Source: Candidatus Melainabacteria bacterium
GTDB lineage: Bacteria; Cyanobacteriota; Vampirovibrionia; LMEP-6097
DNA: 64,000 bases
Reading direction: 5' to 3'
Assembly: GCA_005110385.1 (NCBI GenBank)
Contig: DUDT01000012.1
Span: 20,600 to 84,599, forward strand
Part shown: one piece after another, positions 52,242 through 61,774 of the stretch
How positions within the stretch are numbered: the stretch's first letter is position 1
Layout of the letters: every line of letters begins with the position of its first letter
The notes under the pieces: generated by a model
What the model was told of the DNA's origin: nothing
What the model saw: the letters and a program-made list of their open reading frames with translations, nothing else
Databases searched by the model: none
Position numbers and translations under genes: made by a program

Positions 52242-54482
52242 TTAAATCAACCTCATGATTTCATCTAAAAGCGAGTTCATGGTAGTAAATGCTCTTGCAT
52301 TTGCCGCAAAAGCGTTTTGGTAAACTAGTAAATTAGCAGCTTCTTCTTCCAATGACACACCACTAATACTTTGGCGTTGATTCTCTATAGCTGACTCTAA
52401 ATATGAGGAAGTGTCGCGGTTTTCTTGATCTATACTTGCCTGTTGACCAAGGTCTCCTACGGTCTTCGCCATTTTTGAATTGAAATTAGTAGAAAGACCA
52501 TTATTGTTTTGATAAATTTCTATGCCGAAGTGACCATAGTTATCGGATAAATCATTATCATTGAAACTAGTACCATTCATTCTAAATTGAACGAAAGCTG
52601 CACCAGCCGGGGCATTGCCAGACCAGTTTATCGAATCGTTTGGTGGTGGATTGCCAGTATTTGGGTTTACAGTCGATAAGACAGTTACACCATCAGCTGC
52701 TAGAAATTCTATTTGCATTAGGCTGTTACCACCAAGATTATTAGCCCCAGCATTCATCATAGTGCCGTTGTCGTTAATTAGACCCTTGAGCGTGACATTT
52801 AATGGGTCGCCTGGGACTATAGCTAATTTAGATCTTACTGGAGGACCATTAGTAGCTGCGGCGATAAGAGGGTCACCTGCTTTTATAAATATTTTTTCGG
52901 CTTGTTTAGTGTCGCTTAATACAGCTTTATCTGCAAAGAAAAATTGAGATAGTTCTTCGATAATAGAGTTATCGCCTACTCCGATACCACTAGGGCTATT
53001 TTGACCTATGGCTATTAGAGTTGTGTCAGCAAGAACATTGCTCGCAACAGTGAAATCTTTTGCTGAATTACCAGTAAATAGTGGAACCCCTGCTACACCA
53101 GTAGTCGTATCTCCCATTTGTAAAATACCATTTACTAAATCTTTAATTCCCATGGCGAAATCGGATATTTCTTGACGCATTCCTGGCACTCTTGAATTAG
53201 TTGCATCGATTAAACCTGTTATTCTGCCACCGCTCGGAAGAACAGTTCCCATTTGAACACCATTTTGACTGAGCATTAATTTAGCAGGGTGTGGAGAGCT
53301 TTTATCGTTACCCGTTTCTAGTTCTATTTGGTAAGTCTGCCCACTAGTATCTAAAAGTATTACGTCTAAAGGGCTTGCACCTGTAGATGTGCTTGGTGCT
53401 GCGGGAAGACCTAGTACATTTGTGGCTGTACTGCCTGCATTGATTAATATGGCGCTAGTACTATTAATAGTAGAGCCATCTACTAATCTAAGATCTAAGC
53501 TAATTTGATCATTTTTATTTAAAGAAGCTATACTGCCTTGGCCGCCATTGTTGCGAAAGCTTTGATTAATACGATCTATAGTTTCTCTTACCGTGGAGCT
53601 CGCTTCTAGATTGACTGCAAATGTTGTTACGGCACCATTGCCGTTGTTTATGGTGAGGTTTAAAACGTTATTTACCCCCTCTGTAATAGTTGGTGGAATT
53701 GAAGCTCCATTGGTAAGTAATGTATCGGGGTTTGAAAATTTGGCAGTGCCACTAACTCTAGCTTCTGTGGGATATAGCTTGGTTCTGATTTGATAAAATT
53801 CACCATCCTGTCCGAGCTTAACATCGAAGTCGATTGATTCACTGAGTTTATCTAATAAAGCATCTCTTTGATCTTGCAAGCTAGTGGCATCTCGACCAAC
53901 AGCTCTGAGAAGATTGATTTGTTTTTGAACTGAGCTGATAGAACTTAAAGTATCATTTAATTCTTTAACTTTGTTGTTTAAACCACCATTTGGCATGGCA
54001 TCTATATCATTTTTAATTTTAGCTATGCTGCTATCTATTTCATTAAAGCTTTCAGTTAAAGCTTTTGCTGAATTTACGAAAGTGGTTCTAAGTGTTTCTA
54101 ATTCAGGATTCGCTGTTAAGTCATTAGCAGCAGTAAAAAAATTTTGAAGTTTTTTATTTAGTGTGATATTACCGGGCGTCCCTAAAAGATCGTTGATGTT
54201 TGAACTAAGTTTGCTCAGCTCATCGTGATAGCCTAGGTTAGATACATGATTGCGGTATTGTAAATCTAGAAAAAAGTTTTTAGCTCTAGATATATCTTCT
54301 ACGAAAACACCGCTAGGAACGTCTTTCTGTGTGACGAACATAGTGTTTGCATCATTTTGATTAACTAATTTTCTAGAATAATTAGGAGTATTAGTATTGG
54401 CTATATTTTGGTTAGTAATATTTAAGCTAGTCTGTGCAGCTTGCATACCTGAGACACTAATATAAAGACCTTGAAAACTCAT
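52242..54482 (-). CDS. flgK: Hook-filament junction protein FlgK (HAP1), copy 1, enlarged
   Basis: First of the two hook-associated proteins linking hook and filament. N-terminal GLYISVSGMQAAQTSLNITNQNIANTNTPNYSRK and C-terminal EEEAANLLVYQNAFAANARAFTTMNSLLDEIMRLI are the rod-type axial helices of FlgK. At 746 residues it exceeds the common 450-650. Extra central regions include LNLTINNGNGAVTTFAVNLEA with DRINQSFRNNGGQGSIAS, and a segment with NWSGNAPAGAAFVQFRMNGTSFNDNDLSDNYGHFGIEI, both shared with copy 2. It is 3 nt after flgL copy 1. Confidence 0.95.
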   Translation of the reverse strand: MSFQGLYISVSGMQAAQTSLNITNQNIANTNTPNYSRKLVNQNDANTMFVTQKDVPSGVFVEDISRAKNFFLDLQYRNHVSNLGYHDELSKLSSNINDLLGTPGNITLNKKLQNFFTAANDLTANPELETLRTTFVNSAKALTESFNEIDSSIAKIKNDIDAMPNGGLNNKVKELNDTLSSISSVQKQINLLRAVGRDATSLQDQRDALLDKLSESIDFDVKLGQDGEFYQIRTKLYPTEARVSGTAKFSNPDTLLTNGASIPPTITEGVNNVLNLTINNGNGAVTTFAVNLEASSTVRETIDRINQSFRNNGGQGSIASLNKNDQISLDLRLVDGSTINSTSAILINAGSTATNVLGLPAAPSTSTGASPLDVILLDTSGQTYQIELETGNDKSSPHPAKLMLSQNGVQMGTVLPSGGRITGLIDATNSRVPGMRQEISDFAMGIKDLVNGILQMGDTTTGVAGVPLFTGNSAKDFTVASNVLADTTLIAIGQNSPSGIGVGDNSIIEELSQFFFADKAVLSDTKQAEKIFIKAGDPLIAAATNGPPVRSKLAIVPGDPLNVTLKGLINDNGTMMNAGANNLGGNSLMQIEFLAADGVTVLSTVNPNTGNPPPNDSINWSGNAPAGAAFVQFRMNGTSFNDNDLSDNYGHFGIEIYQNNNGLSTNFNSKMAKTVGDLGQQASIDQENRDTSSYLESAIENQRQSISGVSLEEEAANLLVYQNAFAANARAFTTMNSLLDEIMRLI

Positions 54483-54485
54483 TTA

Positions 54486-55742
54486 TTACCCTCCTAGGAA
54501 ATTACTTAAATTTGATCTGAAAAAATTAGATGCTGTTTGGATAGAGCTTGATAGCCTGGCTTGAGCATTATTAAGTTCAGATGTGGTGTCAATAAAATCT
54601 ATGTCTTTGACGCGAGAGAGACCAGTTTGCAAGAGAGTATCAAAATTTTGATTGATTGAATTTAAATTCTGTAACTTATTTAAGGTTAGTCCTACTTTGG
54701 ACCTTAACTCTAGGAGCTTACTATTATTATCATCGACCTTTTCTAGTAATAATCTCAGGGCATTTTTATCTCTTTGTCCTAAGGCTAACTCTACTTGATC
54801 TAAAATCTGCAGTGAGCCTAGGTCTTCACCGGTATTCGAGTTTATGCTTATACCAATATCATTCAGTACACTATTGTTAGAAGTTTTTAGTATATCTATT
54901 TTGGCTTTAGTATTAAGACTGTTACCAGTGATAAGGCTGGTATTGAATTTAAGTTGCCAAGTAGGATTTTCTTCTACTATGTTGCCAGTGCCGCCAGCGG
55001 CATTAAAGGCAGTATTTATTTTACTTATGATAGTCGGTAGGTTGTCACCTGTAGTTAATGCAACGCTGAAGAGATTTTGTCCACCAGCGCCATTGTTAAC
55101 GGTTAGATCTAAGTTTCCACCAGGAGCACTGATGCTAGGGTTAACTTTAATCCCTTGAATTGATGCTGGTGAGCCTGTTCCAAGTAGTACATTCTTTATA
55201 TCAAAGGTTGTTTGAATATTCTCTGCATTTTTTTGTTTGCCGTTGTCTAGTCCTTCTTTGTAGATAGTTTGAGAGAAGCTTTGATCAGGATCTAATAACT
55301 CAAATGGAACTAAGTTACTTTGTTTGCCAGCGAAAATATAATTTTCACCAGATTTGGCATTGCCAAGCTGCATTAGTGCTTGACCAATACTTCTTATTTC
55401 GGTTTTAAGAATATCTAATGCACTTGGGTCTGTGCTTGCGTTAGCAGCAGTTAAGATTAATTCCTTAACTTTATCCATATTATCTTTCATTTGTGCAAGA
55501 GAATTTTCTGCTAATTCTATTTCCGTTTGAACATTGCTACGGTTTTTTAAGACCATGTCATTATTCAGTATTTGTCCTTCAAAATCGAGAGCAAGTGAAC
55601 TTGCACGAGGGTCATCGTAATTACTTTTAAAGTTAATACCAGTGTTGATTTTGTTTGAAGCTTCAATTAAAGAGGCTTGGTTTTCAAAAATATTTTGACG
55701 AAAGACACTGTATATTTGTTTTGTACTAATTCTGTTAACCAT
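54486..55742 (-). CDS. flgL: Hook-filament junction protein FlgL (HAP3), copy 1
   Basis: The N-terminal helix region (MVNRISTKQIYSVFRQNIFENQASLIEASNKINTG, YDDPRASSLALDFEGQI) and C-terminal coil (FIDTTSELNNAQARLSSSIQTASNFFRSNLSNFLGG) fit FlgL. 418 residues is over 100 more than usual; the extra part contains LDLTVNNGAGGQNLFSVAL and LKFNTSLITGNS, a block shared with copy 2. It lies 4 nt after copy 2 and 3 nt before flgK copy 1 in one operon. Confidence 0.92.
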   Translation of the reverse strand: MVNRISTKQIYSVFRQNIFENQASLIEASNKINTGINFKSNYDDPRASSLALDFEGQILNNDMVLKNRSNVQTEIELAENSLAQMKDNMDKVKELILTAANASTDPSALDILKTEIRSIGQALMQLGNAKSGENYIFAGKQSNLVPFELLDPDQSFSQTIYKEGLDNGKQKNAENIQTTFDIKNVLLGTGSPASIQGIKVNPSISAPGGNLDLTVNNGAGGQNLFSVALTTGDNLPTIISKINTAFNAAGGTGNIVEENPTWQLKFNTSLITGNSLNTKAKIDILKTSNNSVLNDIGISINSNTGEDLGSLQILDQVELALGQRDKNALRLLLEKVDDNNSKLLELRSKVGLTLNKLQNLNSINQNFDTLLQTGLSRVKDIDFIDTTSELNNAQARLSSSIQTASNFFRSNLSNFLGG

Positions 55743-55746
55743 AATG

Positions 55747-57027
55747 TTAGAAATTTAAAAAATTAAAGATGTTTGCGTTGGATAAAGAAGAGGCATTGCG
55801 AAGAATACTATCTAGAACTAGTTTTGATTTATTTGCATCGACTATGGCTTCAGCAGTCGGAATATCTTCTAATGAAGATTTTTTAAGCTTGAGTGAGTCT
55901 ATCTGATTCTCATCTCGAATTCTTGATTCTTCAAATTTATTTTTTAGTTCACCAGCTAACGTTTGTTTGTTAATTGCTCTTGAGACATTTGCATCTATGT
56001 CTACCATTGCAGTTCTAATGCCAACCACATCATTTGCAACATAAGCTTTGTATAATTCAGCCAAAGTATTTTGAATATTTTGGCTTTCACCATTCGTTTT
56101 ATGAGCGGTAATCTTAAAATCATTCAGGGCAGAGCCTAGTGTCGTACCGTTCCCTATGCTGATTGCTGCACTTTTATTACTTTTGCTTCCAGTAATTAAA
56201 GATGTATTGAATTCAAGGAAGCCAACAGGGTTTTCCTGAGCGATGCTTCCAACTAAGCCAACAGCATTGGCTGCTGCATTAATTAGCCCCACTACGTTCG
56301 GCAGAGCTGGAGGAAACATGGCTGTACCAGCTGGGAGGTTTATGTTTCCAGTATCGAAAACATTGCCATTACCATCTTCTATGACTAATCGGATATCACT
56401 ATTGCTTGTGATATTTGCATTTGCGGCACTCTTACTTGATATTATGGCTGGGGCTGGCGTGCTGTTGAACAGGTCATCAAGTGTAATACTTGAATTAGTT
56501 CCATAGATCTCTCTTGGTCCTTGGTCAGCAGCTCCCTCTAGATATTTATTTTGAAAGAAAAGGTTGTCTGGATTGAAATCTAAAGTTTTTTTATCTGATT
56601 GTTTCCCTGAGAAAATAAATTGACCATTAACTTTTGAATTAGCGAGTCTGAATAAATTTTCAGTTGATGCTAGTAAGACATCAGCATAAGCTTCTCTATC
56701 TGCATCATTAGATGTTGCGTTGCTTGCACTCAAGGTATCTGTTTTAATATCATCTAGGATTTTCTTAATATTAGAAATAGCGGTCTCACTAATATCTAAA
56801 AGAGACTCTACTGAACTTTTTATACTTGATTTTTCTTTGGCTTCGAGAATATCTCCTGAATATTCATTTATTTTCTTTACGGCAGCTGGATCGTCAGAGA
56901 TTTTAAGGATTTTATTGCCAGAGTTTAACCTTAAACTATCTTCTACATAGTTACTTTGGCTTGCTAGCACTTGCTCTTTGATGTTGGTCATGCGTTGCAT
57001 GAATCCGACTCGTCCAATTCCCGTCAT
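55747..57027 (-). CDS. flgL: Hook-filament junction protein FlgL (HAP3), copy 2
   Basis: Starts MTGIGRVGFMQRMTNIKEQVLASQSNYVEDSLRLNSGNKIL with SDDPAAVKKINEY, and ends RNASSLSNANIFNFLNF. Central block IRLVIEDGNGNVFDTGNINLPAG and EFNTSLITGSKSN is the same insertion as in copy 1, but overall identity between the copies looks low, so the duplication is not recent. 426 residues. Preceded by a 19-nt motif also found before flgK copy 2. Confidence 0.9.
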   Translation of the reverse strand: MTGIGRVGFMQRMTNIKEQVLASQSNYVEDSLRLNSGNKILKISDDPAAVKKINEYSGDILEAKEKSSIKSSVESLLDISETAISNIKKILDDIKTDTLSASNATSNDADREAYADVLLASTENLFRLANSKVNGQFIFSGKQSDKKTLDFNPDNLFFQNKYLEGAADQGPREIYGTNSSITLDDLFNSTPAPAIISSKSAANANITSNSDIRLVIEDGNGNVFDTGNINLPAGTAMFPPALPNVVGLINAAANAVGLVGSIAQENPVGFLEFNTSLITGSKSNKSAAISIGNGTTLGSALNDFKITAHKTNGESQNIQNTLAELYKAYVANDVVGIRTAMVDIDANVSRAINKQTLAGELKNKFEESRIRDENQIDSLKLKKSSLEDIPTAEAIVDANKSKLVLDSILRNASSLSNANIFNFLNF

Positions 57028-57029
57028 AT

Positions 57030-57048
57030 AAACTATTTAGTCCAAAAT
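57030..57048 (-). promoter_or_regulatory. 19-nt motif upstream of flgL copy 2
   Basis: AAACTATTTAGTCCAAAAT (plus-strand spelling) is identical at 57030-57048 and 59382-59400, immediately upstream of flgL copy 2 and 51 nt upstream of flgK copy 2. Likely a shared regulatory or promoter sequence for flagellar late genes; it does not obviously match the enterobacterial sigma-28 consensus. Confidence 0.55.
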
Positions 57049-57107
57049 TTATAGTTCCATTGTTAGATTTTTTGGTCTAATTTTTAATGGTAAGACCCTC
57101 ATCTAGA

Positions 57108-59330
57108 CTACCTTATAAAGGTGAATATATCTTCGATTGACTGATTTATAGCAGAAAAGGCTCGGGCATTTGCTCCAAAGGCTCTTTGAAACATTAATAA
57201 GTTTGCTGCTTCATCTTCCATATTAACGCCTTGAATGCTTTGTATTTGCGTATTCAGCGCTTCTGAAATATCGGTGTAGACTTCTTTTAATCGCTTGGCA
57301 TCAGCACCTTGAATTGCTATGCGATCTATGCTAGTTAGTAAAGCACCATTAAGAGTGGTAGATAGATTGTCTGTATCGTTTTTATTAGTAATTTCTACTT
57401 CAAAGTGACCGTAATTGTTAGTTGCATTATTATCACTAAAGCTTGTGTCATTGAGTTTGACACTTATAAAGCTAGCTCCAGCTGGAGGAGAGCCTTTCCA
57501 AGTTACTGAACTGTTCGGAATGCCCGTGCCTAACATGTTTAAGGCTGCTCCAAGAGGATTTTGATTTGCATCTAAAAATTGAACTTGAACTAAGCTGTTA
57601 ACAGCTAGGTTATTGTTTCCAGCATTAAAAGTGTTTACTCCATCTAAAATTAATCCACTGATGTTGACATTGAAATCTGCACCTGGAATTACAGGTAGCT
57701 TTGAAATTTGATAATTAGTATCATTTGCTTTTAAATAAAATTTTTCTGCTGAATTTGTAGTGCTTATTAATGCCCCTTTGTCATTAAATAAATCTGTGAT
57801 TTTACTGATAATGCTATTTTCGCCAAGGGAGATGCCACCTGAATTTTTAAGTTCACCTACTGCAAGTAAAGTCGTGTTATTAAGAATATTTCTAGATACA
57901 CTAATGTTACCAGCATTGCTGCCAGTAAAGAGATCTTGTCCTGGATTGCCGTCTAGCGTTGTGCCAGCTTTGAGTAAAGAATTGATAGTATTTTTAAGAC
58001 CCATGGCGATGATAGATAGGTTTTCCTTAGCTCTAGGGATGAATTCGTTAACTGCCTTAAATTGAGCACCAAGGATTCCACCGTTCACTTCTATAGTTCC
58101 TTGTTTGACACCATTCTGTTTAAGTATTAATTTACTTGCTAAAACACCATCGGTAATTTTGTCATTGCCATAATCTATATCTAAAATGTAATTAACGCCA
58201 CCAGTGTCGACTAGTGACATATCTAAAGCACTAGAGCCATTTACTGTGACTGGTGCAGCTGGAAGCCCAAGGGTTGTAAAGATAGAGGCTGTCGTTGGGT
58301 TAATCGTTATGCTATTGTTTGAGTTAATTCGGGCATTTTCTACTAGTCTATTTTCTAGTACTAATCTATTTAGCGAATCTACAGATGCTATAGAACCCTG
58401 ACCACCAGCAGCTCTAAAGTGTTCATTTATGCTTTTAATAGTATCTCTTATACTTGCATTCTCTGGGAGATTGACCATGAAATTGACTGTTGATCCATTG
58501 CCATTGTTAACACTTAAATCTAACTGCCTATTTCCAGCTGTGATCGCAGGTATTATAGGGCTATCTAAATTGGAAAATATTACAGTGCCTTGTATTTTAG
58601 CTTCCTCGTTAGGACTAGGGTGCACGCCCACTCTAACTTGGTAAAAATCTCCAGCCTGATTGACTTTGATGTTTAGGTCGGAGTATTTATTGATATCGTT
58701 AAGTTGGGCATCACGCTCATCTTCTAAGCCGCTTACATCAAGACCATTTGCTCTTAGAATATTGATTTGTTTTTGAGCTAAGCTAAGCTTCTGGAACTTA
58801 ATATTTAATAGATCAATAGTTTTTTTTAATTCACCATTGCCTTTGGCATTTAAGCTTTCTTTGATAACATCGAGACTTTGATGCGTACTGTTAAACGCAT
58901 TCGTTAGTCCTTTTGCACTATTTATGAAGGCTTGCCTATTTGTATCATTTTCAGGATTTTGATTTAGATCATTTGCAGTTTTATAAAAATCTTGAAGGTT
59001 TTTGACTAAAAGCTGTTCAGAAGGCTCACCGAGAATGGATGTCATCTGAGAATTAATTGCTTCAAGTTTTTCAAAAAAAGCTTGTTGCTGGAGATTCTCT
59101 CGATATTGATTGTCCAGGAAAGTGTTTTTTGCCCTTATTACATCTTCTACTTTGACACCAGTAGCGATTTTTTTAAGACCCACGTCTTGAGCGACTACGG
59201 TGTTTTGCGATAATAGTTTACGAGAATAATTAGCAGTCGTACTATTTGCTATATTATGGTTACTAACTCTAAGTCCAGCTTGCGAAACTTGCATGCCGAG
59301 GACGTTGTAGCTAAGCCCTTGAATACCCAT
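57108..59330 (-). CDS. flgK: Hook-filament junction protein FlgK (HAP1), copy 2, enlarged
   Basis: Same architecture as copy 1: N-terminal GLSYNVLGMQVSQAGLRVSNHNIANSTTANYSRK, C-terminal MEDEAANLLMFQRAFGANARAFSAINQSIEDIFTFI. Shared inserted blocks: LDLSVNNGNGSTVNFMVNLPEN with SINEHFRAAGGQGSIAS, LPAAPVTVNGSSALDMSLVDTGG (copy 1: LPAAPSTSTGASPLDVILLDTSG) and KGSPPAGASFISVKLNDTSFSDNNATNNYGHFEVEI. 740 residues. Having two full-length flgK genes in tandem with two flgL genes is unusual. Confidence 0.94.
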   Translation of the reverse strand: MGIQGLSYNVLGMQVSQAGLRVSNHNIANSTTANYSRKLLSQNTVVAQDVGLKKIATGVKVEDVIRAKNTFLDNQYRENLQQQAFFEKLEAINSQMTSILGEPSEQLLVKNLQDFYKTANDLNQNPENDTNRQAFINSAKGLTNAFNSTHQSLDVIKESLNAKGNGELKKTIDLLNIKFQKLSLAQKQINILRANGLDVSGLEDERDAQLNDINKYSDLNIKVNQAGDFYQVRVGVHPSPNEEAKIQGTVIFSNLDSPIIPAITAGNRQLDLSVNNGNGSTVNFMVNLPENASIRDTIKSINEHFRAAGGQGSIASVDSLNRLVLENRLVENARINSNNSITINPTTASIFTTLGLPAAPVTVNGSSALDMSLVDTGGVNYILDIDYGNDKITDGVLASKLILKQNGVKQGTIEVNGGILGAQFKAVNEFIPRAKENLSIIAMGLKNTINSLLKAGTTLDGNPGQDLFTGSNAGNISVSRNILNNTTLLAVGELKNSGGISLGENSIISKITDLFNDKGALISTTNSAEKFYLKANDTNYQISKLPVIPGADFNVNISGLILDGVNTFNAGNNNLAVNSLVQVQFLDANQNPLGAALNMLGTGIPNSSVTWKGSPPAGASFISVKLNDTSFSDNNATNNYGHFEVEITNKNDTDNLSTTLNGALLTSIDRIAIQGADAKRLKEVYTDISEALNTQIQSIQGVNMEDEAANLLMFQRAFGANARAFSAINQSIEDIFTFIR

Positions 59331-59381
59331 GGAATAGTATTTGCTAGGTAGCTAATAAAGAAACTTTAGTATTAGCTACTT

Positions 59382-59400
59382 AAACTATTTAGTCCAAAAT
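59382..59400 (-). promoter_or_regulatory. 19-nt motif upstream of flgK copy 2
   Basis: Second identical occurrence of AAACTATTTAGTCCAAAAT. The 220 nt between flgK copy 2 and mnmA contain nothing else I can name. Confidence 0.55.
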
Positions 59401-59550
59401 CCATACATTAATCTATATATTTGGAGGTCTAATCTTCCATATAGAACTCAGCTTTAAGCTCTAGTCTTTTTAGACAGCACTCGTTAAAAATGTATTATTC
59501 TAGATTTATTTATCTAATGTGTAATATCATAAGACTTGGTTCGATAATCT

Positions 59551-60693
59551 ATGGATAAATTAAAATCCTATTTAGAGCAAGCTCGCTCTAATAATTTTCT
59601 TCCAGATCCCAAGACTGCAAAAATAGCTGTAGCTATGAGTGGTGGGGTTGATAGCTCTGTAGCGATTTATCTTTTAAAAGAGTTAGGCTATGAGGTCTTT
59701 GGAATAACAGCTTGGTTAATATCAGGTTCTGGTAAATGCTGTGATAATGGCGTAGTCGATGCGGTAAGGATCTGTGATCATTTAGGTGTAGAGCATCACG
59801 CTGTAGATTTAAGGCAAGCCTTCGCTGACGGGATTATAAAAGATTTCCATCAATCATACGCTCGCGGGGAAACGCCGATTCCTTGTATTAGCTGTAATAA
59901 TGATATGAAGTGGGGCGCTTTACTCGATTACTCTATTCAGAATTTAGGTGCTACTCATTTAGCTTCTGGTCATTACGCTCGTTTGGTTTTAGAAGATCAG
60001 ACCCAAGAGTGGCATCTATATAGATCTTTAGGGAATAAAAAAGATCAGAGTTATATGCTTTGGGGCTTGACTCAAGAGCAGCTCTCTAAGACGATTTTCC
60101 CTTTAGCTGATTTTAATAAAGATGAAGTTCGCGATCTTGCTAATATAGGTGAACTGTGTGTCGCTTCTAAAGCTGATTCTCAAGATATCTGTTTCGTTAG
60201 TAATGGCATGACCAATGCTGATTATTTAACACGTATACTTGGGGAAAAGGAAGGACCTATTATCCTTGCAAATTCAGGTCGGGTACTCGGTTCTCATAAA
60301 GGTAGTTTTAATTATACTTATGGTCAGCGCAAAGGGCTTGGTGTCGCTTACTCTGAGCCATTATATGTAACGAAAATAGATCCTAATGCAAATGTGGTTT
60401 ATGTAGGAACTAAAGAGGAGTTACTGTCCCAGAGAGCTATAGGTAATAGAATTAATATGATCGGTACTCCAGTGCTAGATGCTAAGAATTCTTTTTCTGC
60501 CTTAACTAAGATTCGTTATAATGCAGAGCCTACTCTTGCTCAAGTCTATATAGATGCCTCTGATTTCGTGGAAGTTCAGTTTAAAGAACCTGTTGAATCT
60601 GTTACACCAGGTCAGGCGATGGTATTTTATGATCCAATTCATCCCGAGAAAGTTTTAGGTGGGGCTTGGATTGACGGCGTCTCCGCCCTGTAA
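59551..60693 (+). CDS. mnmA: tRNA-specific 2-thiouridylase MnmA
   Basis: Thiolates U34 of Lys, Glu and Gln tRNAs. PP-loop motif VAMSGGVDSSVA (about residues 26-37), the two catalytic Cys in TPIPCISCNNDMKWG and DSQDICFV, and GHYARL, KDQSYMLWGL, YTYGQRKGLGV and TPGQAMVFYDP complete the enzyme. 380 residues is normal. The TAA stop is included in the arm of a mini palindromic element. Confidence 0.96.
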   Translation: MDKLKSYLEQARSNNFLPDPKTAKIAVAMSGGVDSSVAIYLLKELGYEVFGITAWLISGSGKCCDNGVVDAVRICDHLGVEHHAVDLRQAFADGIIKDFHQSYARGETPIPCISCNNDMKWGALLDYSIQNLGATHLASGHYARLVLEDQTQEWHLYRSLGNKKDQSYMLWGLTQEQLSKTIFPLADFNKDEVRDLANIGELCVASKADSQDICFVSNGMTNADYLTRILGEKEGPIILANSGRVLGSHKGSFNYTYGQRKGLGVAYSEPLYVTKIDPNANVVYVGTKEELLSQRAIGNRINMIGTPVLDAKNSFSALTKIRYNAEPTLAQVYIDASDFVEVQFKEPVESVTPGQAMVFYDPIHPEKVLGGAWIDGVSAL

Positions 60694-60738
60694 GGGACTA
60701 CTCGCAAACTCCAATTTCTGCGTTTGCGAGCAGTCCTT
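60692..60738 (-). repeat. Mini palindromic element after mnmA
   Basis: AAGGGACTACTCGCAAAC (60692-60709) and GTTTGCGAGCAGTCCTT (60722-60738) pair with one mismatch and one bulge around TCCAATTTCTGC, the minus-orientation core tail. The mnmA stop codon overlaps its first bases. Confidence 0.85.
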
Positions 60739-60792
60739 CGCATAATTTCTGCAAGAAACCTATGTAAATCCGCAACAGTTATGCGGAAAATT

Positions 60793-60827
60793 CATGCAAA
60801 TCCGCAACTATGTTGCGGATTTGCATG
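60793..60827. promoter_or_regulatory. Perfect 16-bp palindrome upstream of the DUF4143 remnant
   Basis: CATGCAAATCCGCAAC and GTTGCGGATTTGCATG flank TAT. A related smaller inverted repeat CCGCA/TGCGG with AAATCCGCAAC lies just upstream (about 60763-60784). An analogous nested palindrome sits before the intact DUF4143 gene at 32787, so these are probably operators of that gene family. Confidence 0.7.
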
Positions 60828-60840
60828 GTAAATTGTCTAA

Positions 60841-61769
60841 GTGGACTCTGTTATAGTTCACTATTTGATTGAGAATGATAAATCTAATCCAAGATTGTTT
60901 TAAGTGGTTCATCTGCAAGAAAGCTCAAAAGAGGTCAAGCAAATTTACTTGCTGGTAGAGCTTTGAGTTATTCATTGTATCCATTAAATTTTTTAGAATT
61001 AGGTGCAAGCTTTGATTTGAACAAGGCTTTAGATTATGGTACTTTACCTGCTATTTATCTAGAGAAAGATGCTGAGATTCGTAAAGAAAAATTAAAAGCT
61101 TATTGCGGTACTTATCTGCGAGAAGAAATTCAGGAAGAAGCTTTATTGCGTAATCTTGCGAGTTTTATGAGTTTTCTTGATTTTGTCGCTGAGGAAAATG
61201 GCAATCAGATTAACTATTCAAATATTTCTACTGATATAGGCGTAAGTGCAAATACAGTCAAAGAGTATTTTCAAATTTTAGAAGATACGCTTATAGGCTT
61301 TTTTCTTTTGCCTTACCCTAAATCAATTCGCAAGCGGCTTTCCAAGCGTCCTAAATTTTATCTTTTTGATATGGGGGCGCAAAGAGCTTTAGCTAACAGC
61401 TTGTCTCTAGCTAGTTCGGAAGGGAATAGCACCTTTGGGAAAAGCTTTGAGCATTTTATTATAAGAGAAATTATAAGTATTGCAGATACTTTCAGAACTG
61501 ATTTTAAATTCTCTTATTATCGAACAAGCTCTGGTCTCGAAGTTGATCTTATAGCCGAAAGTCCTTCTCGTGGCGTTTTTGCGATAGAAATTAAGGCAAA
61601 GGATGTTAATATTAAGCCTAAAGATTTGCGTGGCTTAGAGAGTTTTGCAGAGGAAGTTCCTAAGGCTAGGCTTATTTGTTGTAGCCTAAGCCCAAGAAGA
61701 AGAAAAGAGGGTAATGTATTAATTCTTCCTTGGCGAGAGCTTTTTAAGGAATTAGGATTAGAGCCTTAA
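60841..61769 (+). pseudogene. DUF4143/AAA_14 ATPase remnant, N-terminus lost and frameshifted
   Basis: Frame 60841-60903 reads DSVIVHYLIENDKSNPRLF and then TAA; shifting by one base at the T-run near 60897 gives LSGSSARKLKRGQANLLAGRALSYSLYP, the AAA_14 motif, and continues to 61769 through the DUF4143 domain (SNISTDIGVSANTVKEYFQILEDTLIGFFLLPY, FAIEIKAK). A single lost T explains the break. Walker A and B are absent. The 268-residue downstream ORF (from 60963) could still be translated but would lack ATPase function. Confidence 0.85.
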
Positions 61770-61774
61770 TCAAG

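Noticed and set aside
59537..59551. GGTTCGATAATC as a tRNA T-arm
   Set aside because: No acceptor stem, anticodon arm or paired T-stem around it; no tRNA or rRNA gene was found in the window.
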